Of a stretch of DNA of 64,000 nucleotides, positions 35,722 through 44,612 are shown piece after piece. The notes beneath the pieces were generated by a model that saw nothing but the letters and a program-made list of their open reading frames with translations, was not told where the DNA came from and searched no databases. The translations under genes and the position numbers were made by a program. Location: NCBI RefSeq assembly GCF_002007605.1, contig NZ_CP019799.1, positions 3,574,001-3,638,000 on the forward strand. The letters run 5' to 3'. Positions within the stretch are counted from its first letter, which is position 1. The number at the start of each line of letters is the position of its first letter. The DNA is from Cellvibrio sp. PSBB023 (GTDB lineage: Bacteria; Pseudomonadota; Gammaproteobacteria; Pseudomonadales; Cellvibrionaceae).

Positions 35722-37455
35722 ATGACAGTCAACTCAAGCGATAAAAACAACTGGCGCGAAAAGTACCTCAATGCCCTTGATGAACAGGAGCAGCTTGAAA
35801 AAAAGTTTGCCGAACAACAGGCGATTTTGCGCAGCGCGCTGGTTCGCGTCAGCGTTGCAGCCGATGGGCAGGATGATGTTCTGGATAAAATCCTGGCAGC
35901 GCTGCGCGAAAAATTACGTGGCGATATGAGTGCGGTCGATATGGCCGATATGCTGGTGCAACTGGAGCGTGCCGCGTTGGGGTTTGAGGCTCATCGCGAG
36001 CAGGGCACCCAGGATGTTCGTCAGGCGCTGATGGACATCACCAAGCCCTTGCAGCAATTCAAATTGTCGCGCGGTGTGCGCAAGGCGCTTGGCGATTATC
36101 TGGCCCAGTTACCCCAGCGCAGTAAAAAAGTGCGTCTCTATCCGGCGTTGTTACAGCAACTGGCGGAGATTCAACAGCAGGCGCTGAGTGAAATCGAGCA
36201 GCCCAAAACCGGTTTCTTTGACCGTCTGCTCGGTGCCAAAACTGTACCTGGCTCAGTGCCAGCGGTAGATTCCCCCGAGGATCTGTCCGAGGATGCGGCG
36301 GTGTTGGAAGCGGCGAGTGCAGCCTTGGAACCACATCGGGAAGAGGCGCGGCAGTCACTGAATATCAAACCGCGCGCCAGCAGTCAGGTGCCTGACCTTG
36401 CCCCTGAATACGCCGCTGAAATTGCCCGCGTGCTCAATGAATTTTTATTCAGCCTTGAAAACGAAGTGGCGATTAAAGAAAAGGTTGAGGCCATTCGGCA
36501 AAAAGTCGATCAAGGGCTGGCGCAGACGGCATTGATTCCAACGCTGGAAGCGGTGCGCGATTTGGTGATGGAAGCTTACCTGGCGGCCAATCAGGCATTT
36601 GCCAATTACCTGAAAAACGTCAATCAGGAGCTGGCAGAAATTTATGCGCTGCTAGGTGGCGCGGTAAAAAATAATCAGCAGGAACTCGCCGCATCGCGCA
36701 AATTGCAAGACGATGTAATGCGTGAAATGAGCGATTTGGAAACCAGTACTGACAGTGCCACCGACATTAATCAACTCAAAGACAGGGTTAAATCCCAAAT
36801 TGGCAATATTCGTCAGGCGATTGACCAATACCAGCACAATGACGCGACCCAGAATCAATTGGCTCAGCAGTTGGCTACCCTGAGTGAAAAAGTTAAATTG
36901 ATGGAAGACGAGGCGGAAAAAAATCATTCCAGTTTAGAAAAACATCGCTACAAAGCACTGCATGACCCACTCACTGAATTACCTAACCGCGAAGCCTATA
37001 ATGAGCGCGCCACCGCCGAAGTGTTGCGCTGGCAACGCTATCAGCGCCCTTTGACTATCGCTATTTTTGATATCGATTATTTTAAAAAAATTAACGACAA
37101 CTTTGGTCATCAAGCGGGTGATAGGGTGATTAAAGTGATTGGTCGTTCCATTGCCAAACGGTTGCGCGAAGTGGATTTTTTCTGTCGTTATGGCGGTGAG
37201 GAATTTGTCGCCTTTATGCCCGAGACAGATGCGGAATCCGCATTAGTCGTACTGGAAAAAGTGCGTGAAGCAATTGCCAAGGCGGCATTCAATTACAAGA
37301 ATCAACCCATGTCCATTACCCTGTCTATTGGTTTGACCGACTTTGTGACGGGTGATGATTTAGCCAGTGCATTTGAACGCGCCGATAAAGCGCTTTACCG
37401 CGCCAAGTCAAACGGGCGCAATCGCTGTGAACTTCTCAAAGGGACATCGGAATGA
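35722..37455 (+). CDS. Diguanylate cyclase (GGDEF) with long coiled-coil N-terminus
   Basis: This 577-residue soluble protein starts at the ATG at 35722 (MTVNSSDKNNWREKY); an upstream GTG at 35662 would add 20 residues. Residues 1-410 are mostly helical with long heptad-like stretches and no membrane segment. The GGDEF domain (about 415-575) has H-D-P-L-T-E-L-P-N-R, F-D-I-D-Y-F-K, the active G-G-E-E-F near residue 491, and an R-E-V-D inhibitory I-site five residues before it. So it should make c-di-GMP with product inhibition. Its stop overlaps the cupredoxin start (ATGA); it heads the five-gene operon. Confidence 0.92.
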   Translation: MTVNSSDKNNWREKYLNALDEQEQLEKKFAEQQAILRSALVRVSVAADGQDDVLDKILAALREKLRGDMSAVDMADMLVQLERAALGFEAHREQGTQDVRQALMDITKPLQQFKLSRGVRKALGDYLAQLPQRSKKVRLYPALLQQLAEIQQQALSEIEQPKTGFFDRLLGAKTVPGSVPAVDSPEDLSEDAAVLEAASAALEPHREEARQSLNIKPRASSQVPDLAPEYAAEIARVLNEFLFSLENEVAIKEKVEAIRQKVDQGLAQTALIPTLEAVRDLVMEAYLAANQAFANYLKNVNQELAEIYALLGGAVKNNQQELAASRKLQDDVMREMSDLETSTDSATDINQLKDRVKSQIGNIRQAIDQYQHNDATQNQLAQQLATLSEKVKLMEDEAEKNHSSLEKHRYKALHDPLTELPNREAYNERATAEVLRWQRYQRPLTIAIFDIDYFKKINDNFGHQAGDRVIKVIGRSIAKRLREVDFFCRYGGEEFVAFMPETDAESALVVLEKVREAIAKAAFNYKNQPMSITLSIGLTDFVTGDDLASAFERADKALYRAKSNGRNRCELLKGTSE

Positions 37456-38102
37456 ACGCATGGTTTGGTGTAAAAAAATACCTTGTTGCGTCAGGTTTTT
37501 ATGTGTTGTCACAAGCGGTTGCGGCGGCACAGTTGAATGCAACCATTGTGGACGCCCAAGGCGCACCGCTGGATGACGCCGTGGTTGCGCTGATTCCAGC
37601 GCAGCAACCGGATTACAATTCGCTGCCCACCGCGATTATGGATCAGCGGCAAAATATGTTTGTGCCCAAGGTGTTGGCGATTCGCACCAATACCCAGGTG
37701 CGTTTTCCCAACAGCGATGATGTGCGCCATCACGTCTATTCCTTCTCGCCAGCGAAAAAATTTGAATTGCGCCTCTATCACGGCATGACGGCGGAGCCTG
37801 TGGTGTTTGATAAATCGGGCACAGTCGTTTTGGGGTGTAATATCCACGACTCCATGGTGGCTTATATTTATGTTGTGGACACGCCTTATTTTGCCAAGAG
37901 CAATGCCTCTGGCCAGTTACACATCACAGCACCTGCCGGTGACTATAAACTGCAGGTGTATCACCCGCGGTTGAGCGGCGATTATCCAGAGTCTAGCTTG
38001 CAGTTAAGTGATGCCACACCATCGCAACAAACCATCACGTTACAACCGTTAAGTGACTCCGCTGGCGATGCGCCAACGGATGAACTCTCCACGTTGTTTT
38101 AA
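37452..38102 (+). CDS. Exported cupredoxin-like protein (methylamine-utilisation-protein type)
   Basis: This 216-residue protein has a signal peptide (to about residue 26, A-V-A-A-A). The cupredoxin-like domain has the copper ligand candidates H93/H94 (D-D-V-R-H-H-V-Y), C129, H132 and M135 (G-C-N-I-H-D-S-M), so type 1 copper is likely. A second beta domain from about residue 148 (L-H-I-T-A-P-A-G-D-Y) resembles a carboxypeptidase-regulatory fold. It probably sits in the periplasm as an electron carrier or copper sensor. It overlaps the cyclase gene by four bases and is 12 bases from the GGDEF-EAL gene. Confidence 0.82.
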   Translation: MNAWFGVKKYLVASGFYVLSQAVAAAQLNATIVDAQGAPLDDAVVALIPAQQPDYNSLPTAIMDQRQNMFVPKVLAIRTNTQVRFPNSDDVRHHVYSFSPAKKFELRLYHGMTAEPVVFDKSGTVVLGCNIHDSMVAYIYVVDTPYFAKSNASGQLHITAPAGDYKLQVYHPRLSGDYPESSLQLSDATPSQQTITLQPLSDSAGDAPTDELSTLF

Positions 38103-38114
38103 CGGGAATGCGCA

Positions 38115-40442
38115 ATGCCAAAATTTAGTTATCTGCTCAAATTACTGACTTTTTTAATTGGGCTGGTTATTGCGCTGGAAACCATTTCCTACCTCGCGAC
38201 ACGAGTCATCATCAACAAAGCAGTCACACAAAATGCGCGCGCGGAATTGTTGGCGGGCGGTGAATTGTTTTCGCGGATTATGCAAAAAAACGCTGAGCAA
38301 CTAGCCCTCTCGGTAAAAGTGCTTACGGAAGACTTTGGTTTTAAAGATGCTGTAGCGACCAATGATGAAAAAACCATTGCTTCGGCCCTGATGAATCACT
38401 CGGCGCGGGTCAAAGCCGATATCGGTGTGATGATAGGCAATGATGGCAAGCTGGTGGCGAGCGACGAAAAATTTGCCTTGCAGTTGGACAACGAGTTTGC
38501 CGGCTTGCAAGCCCAGGCACAGGTGCGCGGCCAGGCCTACGACATTATTTTTATCGACGGTCATGCTTATCAATTTGTGATGTTTGCGGTAAAGGCGCCG
38601 GTTGTTATCGGGCTTGCAGGCATGGGGTTTGAAATCAAACAGGATTTCAGTGCAGAGTTGCGCAAGCTGACCGGACTTGAAGTGTCTTTTGTCAGTCACT
38701 TGGACAATGAATTTCACTACTTGAACGGCACATTGCAGGATGAACAACCGAACAATTTGATTGCACAATTGGCATTGAATGAAAAATTGGGCGATGTTTT
38801 TATCTATGACGATTTTATTTCCCTCGCCGTACCTGCCACGCGCCAAAACCAGCAGCTCATTGCGGTATTGCAGGTACCACTGAGCCATGCGCTATCGCAT
38901 TTCTCACATTTGAATGTGCAGCTGTTTATTTTGGCTTTGGTATTTTCCCTGTTGGCGGGGGTTGCAGCATTATTTTTAGCGCGCAGTGTAACGCGCCCGG
39001 TTACCCTGCTGGCCACCATTGCCCGGCGTATTGCCGGTGGTTTTTATTCAACGCCCATTGTGGTGAACTCTGCCGATGAACTGGGTGACCTGGCGCGCGC
39101 TTTTATCACTATGCAAAAAGCGATTGGCGAGCGCGAACAGCAAGTGCTGTATCAATCGGAGCACGATCCTCTCACCGGGCTTCCCAATAGGCTATTAATT
39201 TTTCCCCGTTTAGAAGATTCCATTTCGCGCTCAAAGCCGCTGCAGCAATCAGTGTTTTTGTTGGTGATTGATATTAAAAACTTCACCCAGATTAACGATG
39301 AACTGAGTCAGGAAATTGGTGATGCGGTATTGCGCGAGGTCGGGCAAAAAATTGATCGCCTGCTCAATTACGGCGAAGTATTGCGGTTGGGGAGTGATGA
39401 GTTCCTGGCTATTTTAATGGCGCCGGACAAAGCCGCGATTAACGAATGGGTTGAGTTAATTCACGCCGCGTTTAAAACACCTTTGCAGGTCAGTGGTATT
39501 CAGGTGAGCGTGGAGATGAATATCGGTATAGCGGCCTACCCGGAGGATGCTGATTCGGCCGATTCCCTGTTGCGCCGTGCCAATCTTGCCTTGAACCATG
39601 GGCGCAACAGCGAACAGCGCAGTTGCTGGTATCAATCCGGGTGGGATGAAAAACACCTGCGGCGCTTGCATTTATTCCGCGAATTTGAAACCTCCTTGCA
39701 TGCCGGCCATATCAGTTTGTATTACCAGCCTAAAATCAATTTGGAGCAGCCCGATACACTGGGTGCAGAAGCGCTGGTGCGCTGGCATCACCCCGAATTG
39801 GGTTTTATCAGCCCGGATGAATTTATCGGGGTAATTGAAAGCTCGGGGCAAATTACTATTCTCACGCGCTGGGCATTAAAAACGGCCATAGCGCATTTGC
39901 GTCAGTTGTTGGATGAGCAGATAAAAATTACCTGCTCTGTGAATCTCTCGGCATTGGATTTACTGGTGGATGAATTGCCAGCCTATGTGGCCGAATTGTT
40001 ACAGTCACAGCGTGTACCGGCAGAAAATCTGGTGCTGGAAATAACCGAGAGCGCGATTATGCGCGAGGCAGATAAATGCCTGAACAATTTGCGCCGCTTG
40101 CGCGATCTGGGTTTGACCTTGTCGATTGATGATTTTGGGACAGGTTATTCATCGCTATCACAATTGAAAAAATTGCCGGTCTCTGAATTAAAAATTGATA
40201 AATCATTTATTTTGAATTTGGATTCCAGTGAAGACGACCAACTCATTGTGCGCTCCACTATTGAGTTGGGGCATACCCTCGGCTTGAGTGTAACGGCAGA
40301 AGGCGTTGAATCCGAAGCGATTAAGACCCTGCTAAAACATTATGGTTGCGATACTGCGCAAGGCTATTTATACAGTAAGCCATTACCGGCAGCAGAATTT
40401 ATCCGCTGGGTACACACCTATCTTATAGGGCTTGGACGATGA
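38115..40442 (+). CDS. Membrane GGDEF-EAL protein with periplasmic sensor and HAMP
   Basis: This 775-residue protein has a membrane segment at about 8-30, a periplasmic sensor of about 230 residues, a second membrane segment at about 270-292 and a HAMP domain (R-P-V-T-L-L-A-T-I-A-R-R-I-A-G-G). The GGDEF-type domain (about 345-500) has L-G-S-D-E-F in place of G-G-D-E-F, so it is probably inactive as a cyclase. The EAL domain (about 520-770) keeps E-A-L-V-R-W, D-D-F-G-T-G-Y-S-S-L and the later E-G-V-E, so c-di-GMP hydrolysis is expected. It may read a periplasmic signal, perhaps from the cupredoxin or globin encoded beside it. Confidence 0.9.
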   Translation: MPKFSYLLKLLTFLIGLVIALETISYLATRVIINKAVTQNARAELLAGGELFSRIMQKNAEQLALSVKVLTEDFGFKDAVATNDEKTIASALMNHSARVKADIGVMIGNDGKLVASDEKFALQLDNEFAGLQAQAQVRGQAYDIIFIDGHAYQFVMFAVKAPVVIGLAGMGFEIKQDFSAELRKLTGLEVSFVSHLDNEFHYLNGTLQDEQPNNLIAQLALNEKLGDVFIYDDFISLAVPATRQNQQLIAVLQVPLSHALSHFSHLNVQLFILALVFSLLAGVAALFLARSVTRPVTLLATIARRIAGGFYSTPIVVNSADELGDLARAFITMQKAIGEREQQVLYQSEHDPLTGLPNRLLIFPRLEDSISRSKPLQQSVFLLVIDIKNFTQINDELSQEIGDAVLREVGQKIDRLLNYGEVLRLGSDEFLAILMAPDKAAINEWVELIHAAFKTPLQVSGIQVSVEMNIGIAAYPEDADSADSLLRRANLALNHGRNSEQRSCWYQSGWDEKHLRRLHLFREFETSLHAGHISLYYQPKINLEQPDTLGAEALVRWHHPELGFISPDEFIGVIESSGQITILTRWALKTAIAHLRQLLDEQIKITCSVNLSALDLLVDELPAYVAELLQSQRVPAENLVLEITESAIMREADKCLNNLRRLRDLGLTLSIDDFGTGYSSLSQLKKLPVSELKIDKSFILNLDSSEDDQLIVRSTIELGHTLGLSVTAEGVESEAIKTLLKHYGCDTAQGYLYSKPLPAAEFIRWVHTYLIGLGR

Positions 40443-41341
40443 AAAAAATAATCGGGGGGCGTGCCCGGTTTTGCGCGCTGTTACTGCCTTCGCTGCTGAT
40501 TGCCCCAACACTGGCAGCGGCGGAATTGGTATCCGACAAAATAACTCGCAGCCGGTTATTGGCGACGGGCGGCGCCTCTACTATTGAGGGCAGTGCGGGC
40601 GGCGGTATAGTGCCTATGGCTGTGCTTGCTGGTTATGGTGCACAGGAAGAACAAGGGGCCGTGGCCTTTGCCAGTTATGTGGATACTGGCGATTACCAAT
40701 TGGAAGTCGTGGGTGGCAGTTGGAGTTGGCGTAATCGGGTGGAGTTGTCTATTGCCCAACAAACCTTAACGCACGAATCGTTGACGGCGGCCTTGAGTTT
40801 ACCGACGGATTCCATCAGCCAGCGCATTATTTCTGCCAAGCTGCGTGTGGCGGGCGATTTAATTTACACGCCTATGCCGCAAATCAGTATTGGTCTCCAG
40901 CATAAAAAAAATCTGGATTTTCTAGTGCCCGCTGCGGTGGGAGCAAAAGACGATTCCGGTACGGATATTAATCTTACGGCAACCAAGTTAATACTCGGCG
41001 CGGTGTTTGATCGCAACCTGTTGCTCAATGCCAACCTGCGTTATACCAATGCCAACCAAACCGGACTGGTGGGGTTTGGCGGCGATAAAAATAACCAGCG
41101 CGATGTGGTTGCAGAAATCTCGACGGGTTTATTATTGAATCGCCATTGGTTGGTGGGCGCGGAATATCGGCAAAAACCCAATAATTTATCCTTCATCAAA
41201 GAGGATGATTGGCAGACAGTATTTGTCGGCTGGTTTCCTAATAAGCGCATCGCGCTGGTGGCGGCCTATGTTGATTTAGGCGAGGTCGCTACCTTTAAAG
41301 ATCAAACCGGCTGGTATTTGTCATTGCAGGGGAGTTTTTGA
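40439..41341 (+). CDS. DUF3034-family outer-membrane-type protein
   Basis: This 300-residue protein overlaps the preceding gene by four bases (ATGA). The signal peptide (R-F-C-A-L-L-L-P-S-L-L-I-A-P-T-L-A-A-A) is followed by L-L-A-T-G-G-A-S-T-I-E-G-S-A-G-G-G, typical of DUF3034. Amphipathic beta strands then run to a C-terminal phenylalanine (L-S-L-Q-G-S-F), as in outer-membrane barrels. Function is unknown. Confidence 0.8.
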   Translation: MKKIIGGRARFCALLLPSLLIAPTLAAAELVSDKITRSRLLATGGASTIEGSAGGGIVPMAVLAGYGAQEEQGAVAFASYVDTGDYQLEVVGGSWSWRNRVELSIAQQTLTHESLTAALSLPTDSISQRIISAKLRVAGDLIYTPMPQISIGLQHKKNLDFLVPAAVGAKDDSGTDINLTATKLILGAVFDRNLLLNANLRYTNANQTGLVGFGGDKNNQRDVVAEISTGLLLNRHWLVGAEYRQKPNNLSFIKEDDWQTVFVGWFPNKRIALVAAYVDLGEVATFKDQTGWYLSLQGSF

Positions 41342-41343
41342 TT

Positions 41344-41778
41344 ATGTGGCAGCGTTTATTCAAGGGGTGGTGCGTGCTGTCCATGACACTATTACTGTCG
41401 GCCTGCGCGAATTCTGCTAAAGAGCCATCGCTGTATGAGGCATTGGGGCAACAGGCTGGCATCGATAAAATTACCCATCAACTGATTTTAAATTTTGCCC
41501 GGGATGAACGAGTGAAGCACCGTTTTAAAGGTGTGAATATGCAGAAATTCAAAACGGGTTTTGTAACTTATGTGTGTGCGATAGTCGAGGGGCCATGTCA
41601 GTACAAGGGTGATGATATGAAAACAATTCACTCGGGCTATGGTTTTACCAATACGGAATTTAATGCGGTGGTGGATAATTTAATTTTAGCCATGGAGCAG
41701 TGCGCTATTCCAGTGAGCACACAGAACCGTCTGCTCGCTAAATTGGCGCCCAGCTATGACGATGTGGTGTATCGCTAA
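41344..41778 (+). CDS. Group 1 truncated hemoglobin, lipoprotein
   Basis: This 144-residue protein starts at the ATG at 41344, nine bases from GGGGAG. The leader ends L-L-L-S-A-C at C21, a clear lipobox, so the globin is probably lipid-anchored outside the cytoplasm. The globin part has L-Y-E-A-L-G-Q-Q-A-G-I and M-K-T-I-H-S-G-Y-G-F, with H96 as the proximal heme ligand. An exported lipoprotein globin is unusual; most truncated globins are cytoplasmic. It is last in the operon. Binding of O2, NO or another ligand cannot be told from sequence. Confidence 0.87.
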   Translation: MWQRLFKGWCVLSMTLLLSACANSAKEPSLYEALGQQAGIDKITHQLILNFARDERVKHRFKGVNMQKFKTGFVTYVCAIVEGPCQYKGDDMKTIHSGYGFTNTEFNAVVDNLILAMEQCAIPVSTQNRLLAKLAPSYDDVVYR

Positions 41779-41951
41779 CACAAATGTCACACGCCAGCGA
41801 TTAACACTATTTAACCAATATCGACAAATTTGTTCTCTCTGCTGAGCCGACATAGGTTTATGCTTTTGTGCGACTTGACTATAAGTGTGGTTCGGCATCG
41901 CACTTCCATCCAGTCCTGATAATTTGCATAAATAACAATACGGGCTTACCT

Positions 41952-44438
41952 ATGAAGAACACATCCCTCGCGGCAAGTATATTTGCCGTTGCTATTGCAT
42001 TTGCGCCCTGCAGTTTCGCCAACAAACTGACTATTAATGAGCAAGACTATTTTGAAATGCAGGGGCTGAATGTCACTGTGTTTAGCGATATTTATCCCGA
42101 TGGACACCAAACAGGTGTGACGGTCATCCAACACGGCAGCCGGGTTGCTGCCAATGGTGACTTGCGTCTGGAAATTTCACCGGGACAGTGGTCGCCCGTG
42201 CCAGTTGGTGGCAAGCAAGTGGTGGATAAAAAAACACAAACCATCACCCAAACCTTGTCGTATCCCGACCCGAGCAAAGACCGTAAAGGTTTTAATCCGA
42301 TTATTTATCCCGACCTGAAATTTACCTACGATGTCAAAGTGACAGCCTTGGAAAAAAACCAATTTAAAATCACGGTCGATTTGGAAAAACCCTTGCCCGC
42401 CGAATGGGTAGGCAAAGTGGGCTTTAACATGGAGATATTTCCCGGCGAGTTTTTTGGAAAATCCTGGTTGTTGGATGAGCAGGCGGGGATTTTCCCGCAG
42501 CAACCCAATGGCCCGCTGGTGAATCCGCATGGTGAATTTTTAACGGCGCCACTCGCGACCGGTAAAAAATTAATTGTCGCCCCCGATGCCGATAAACAAC
42601 GCATGACCATTGAAAGCAAAACCGGTGCACTGGAATTGTGGGATGGCCGCGCCAATCACAATAATGGTTGGTACATAGTGCGCGGGGTTGTTCCCGCCGA
42701 TAAAACAACGGCGGCATTGGAATGGGTTGTTACGCCCCATGTGATAAAAAATTGGGTTTACGAACCAGTGATCCAAGTATCGCAATTGGGCTACGGCGCG
42801 CAGCAGCCTAAAAAAGTGGTGATCGAACAAGACAAGCGCGATACCAAAGCCTCGGAAATAAAAATCTTCAAGTTAAGCGAATCCGGTAAAACCCTGGTGA
42901 AAAAAGCCAACGTGGAGCCCTGGGGCAATTTCCTGCGCTATCAATACATGACTTACGATTTCTCCAGTATTACCGAACCGGGAATGTATCAAATCAGTTA
43001 TCGCGATAAAACCTCCCACGCATTTAAAATCGGCGATGATGTTTTTTCGCGTCATGCCTGGCAGCCGACGCTCGAATATTTTTTGCCGGTGCAAATGTGC
43101 CATATGCGTGTGAACGAAAAGTATCGTGTGTGGCACGGCATAGATCATCAGGATGATGCGATTATGATGCCGCTCAATTTTAATCATATTGATGGTTATA
43201 TTTCGGATGGCAGCACCCGCACGTCATTTAAACCCGGTGAACGCGTGCCCGGTTTGGATGCCGGTGGTTGGCACGACGCTGGCGATTACGATTTGCGTGT
43301 GGAATCGCAAATGGGCACTGTATGGCTGCTTGCCATGATGGTGGAAGAATTTGGTTTGGATCACGATGCGACCTTAATTGATCAGGAGAAAAAACTGGTT
43401 GAGATTCACGTGGCGGATGGCAAAAACGATGCGCTGCAACAAATTGAACACGGCTTACTGAGTGTGCTGGGTGGTTATAAATCCATGGGGCGTTTGTATC
43501 GCGGTATTATCGAACCGACTATTCGCCAGTACGTATTGCTCGGCGACGCCATGGTGCAAACTGATAATTTGCCTTACGACCCATCGCTGAAAGAGGGTGA
43601 AGTAAAAAATGGCAAATCCGGTACGCCCGACGATCGCTGGGTATTTACTGAAGATAACCCCGAGCGCGAATTAGATGCCGCTGCCGGTTTGGCCGCCGCT
43701 GCTCGCGTGTTGAAAACCTACAATCCACAAATGGCAAAAGACGCGCTGGATGCAGCACAAAACCTTTATAAAATTGCCGCGCCCAAAACCACCAAGCAGG
43801 ATGTTCGCATTTTTGCTTTAGCGGAATTAATTCTGGCAACGGACAATGATGCCTATCGCCAAGAGCTGATTGGGTTGCAAACGCAGGTAGTGGCCGAGAT
43901 TGATAAAACCGGCTGGGCAATTGGTCGCGTGATGCCATCAATCAAACATAAACAGTTTGTTGCTGCTGTGAATGCGGCGGTGGATAGCTATCAACAACAA
44001 GTGCGCGAGCGCGCCAAAACGGAATCACCTTATGGTGTACCTTACAAACCGAATATTTGGGGCGCCGGGTGGAGCGTGCAGGATTTTGGTGTTAAGCAAT
44101 ATTTCTTCCATAAAGCCTGGCCGCAATTTGCCGGTACGGATTCTTATGTCAATGCGCTGAATTTTGTATTGGGTGTGCACCCCGGAAATAACACCCAAAG
44201 TTTTGCCTCAGGCGTGGGTGCCAATTCAGCCACTGTTGCCTATGGTGTAAACCGCGCTGACTGGTCTTACATTCCCGGTGGTGTTATTTCCGGTACGGCG
44301 CTGATTCGCCCGGATTTACCGGAATTAAAAATCTGGCCATTTTTCTGGCAGCAAACGGAATATGTGATGGGCGGTGGTGAGGCTAATTATATGTTTCTGG
44401 CATTGGCGGTGGATCAGTTAAACAGCGCACCGAAATAA
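41952..44438 (+). CDS. Glycoside hydrolase family 9 enzyme (endoglucanase-like)
   Basis: This 828-residue protein has the ATG at 41952 followed by a signal peptide ending C-S-F-A. Residues about 25-270 are a beta-rich domain I do not recognise. An Ig-like CelD_N domain begins at V-S-Q-L-G-Y-G near residue 275. The catalytic (alpha/alpha)6 domain follows, with G-G-W-H-D-A-G-D-Y-D near 437 (catalytic Asp) and the acid Glu in G-G-G-E-A-N-Y-M near 810. GH9 enzymes cut beta-1,4-glucans. No CBM or serine linker is present, so it may act on oligosaccharides in the periplasm or at the surface. It stands beside the halogenase and TonB-receptor genes. Confidence 0.9.
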   Translation: MKNTSLAASIFAVAIAFAPCSFANKLTINEQDYFEMQGLNVTVFSDIYPDGHQTGVTVIQHGSRVAANGDLRLEISPGQWSPVPVGGKQVVDKKTQTITQTLSYPDPSKDRKGFNPIIYPDLKFTYDVKVTALEKNQFKITVDLEKPLPAEWVGKVGFNMEIFPGEFFGKSWLLDEQAGIFPQQPNGPLVNPHGEFLTAPLATGKKLIVAPDADKQRMTIESKTGALELWDGRANHNNGWYIVRGVVPADKTTAALEWVVTPHVIKNWVYEPVIQVSQLGYGAQQPKKVVIEQDKRDTKASEIKIFKLSESGKTLVKKANVEPWGNFLRYQYMTYDFSSITEPGMYQISYRDKTSHAFKIGDDVFSRHAWQPTLEYFLPVQMCHMRVNEKYRVWHGIDHQDDAIMMPLNFNHIDGYISDGSTRTSFKPGERVPGLDAGGWHDAGDYDLRVESQMGTVWLLAMMVEEFGLDHDATLIDQEKKLVEIHVADGKNDALQQIEHGLLSVLGGYKSMGRLYRGIIEPTIRQYVLLGDAMVQTDNLPYDPSLKEGEVKNGKSGTPDDRWVFTEDNPERELDAAAGLAAAARVLKTYNPQMAKDALDAAQNLYKIAAPKTTKQDVRIFALAELILATDNDAYRQELIGLQTQVVAEIDKTGWAIGRVMPSIKHKQFVAAVNAAVDSYQQQVRERAKTESPYGVPYKPNIWGAGWSVQDFGVKQYFFHKAWPQFAGTDSYVNALNFVLGVHPGNNTQSFASGVGANSATVAYGVNRADWSYIPGGVISGTALIRPDLPELKIWPFFWQQTEYVMGGGEANYMFLALAVDQLNSAPK

Positions 44439-44490
44439 TGTGCTGTTGCATTCTGTATTTATTGTAACGACGTTTTTTGTGTTGTTCATC

Positions 44491-44517
44491 AACCCCCGGC
44501 CATTCGCCGGGGGTTTT
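44491..44517 (+). terminator. Terminator after the GH9 gene
   Basis: AACCCCCGGC-cattc-GCCGGGGGTT hairpin with a short T tail, 52 bases after the stop. Confidence 0.85.
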
Positions 44518-44612
44518 ATGTTTAGAGAAGAATCACTTTATAATGCGCTCACACAGCGGGCATTTTCTTCCAGAGTTGAGCTGACTCAACCATAAAATGC
44601 TGAAGAGTTGCT

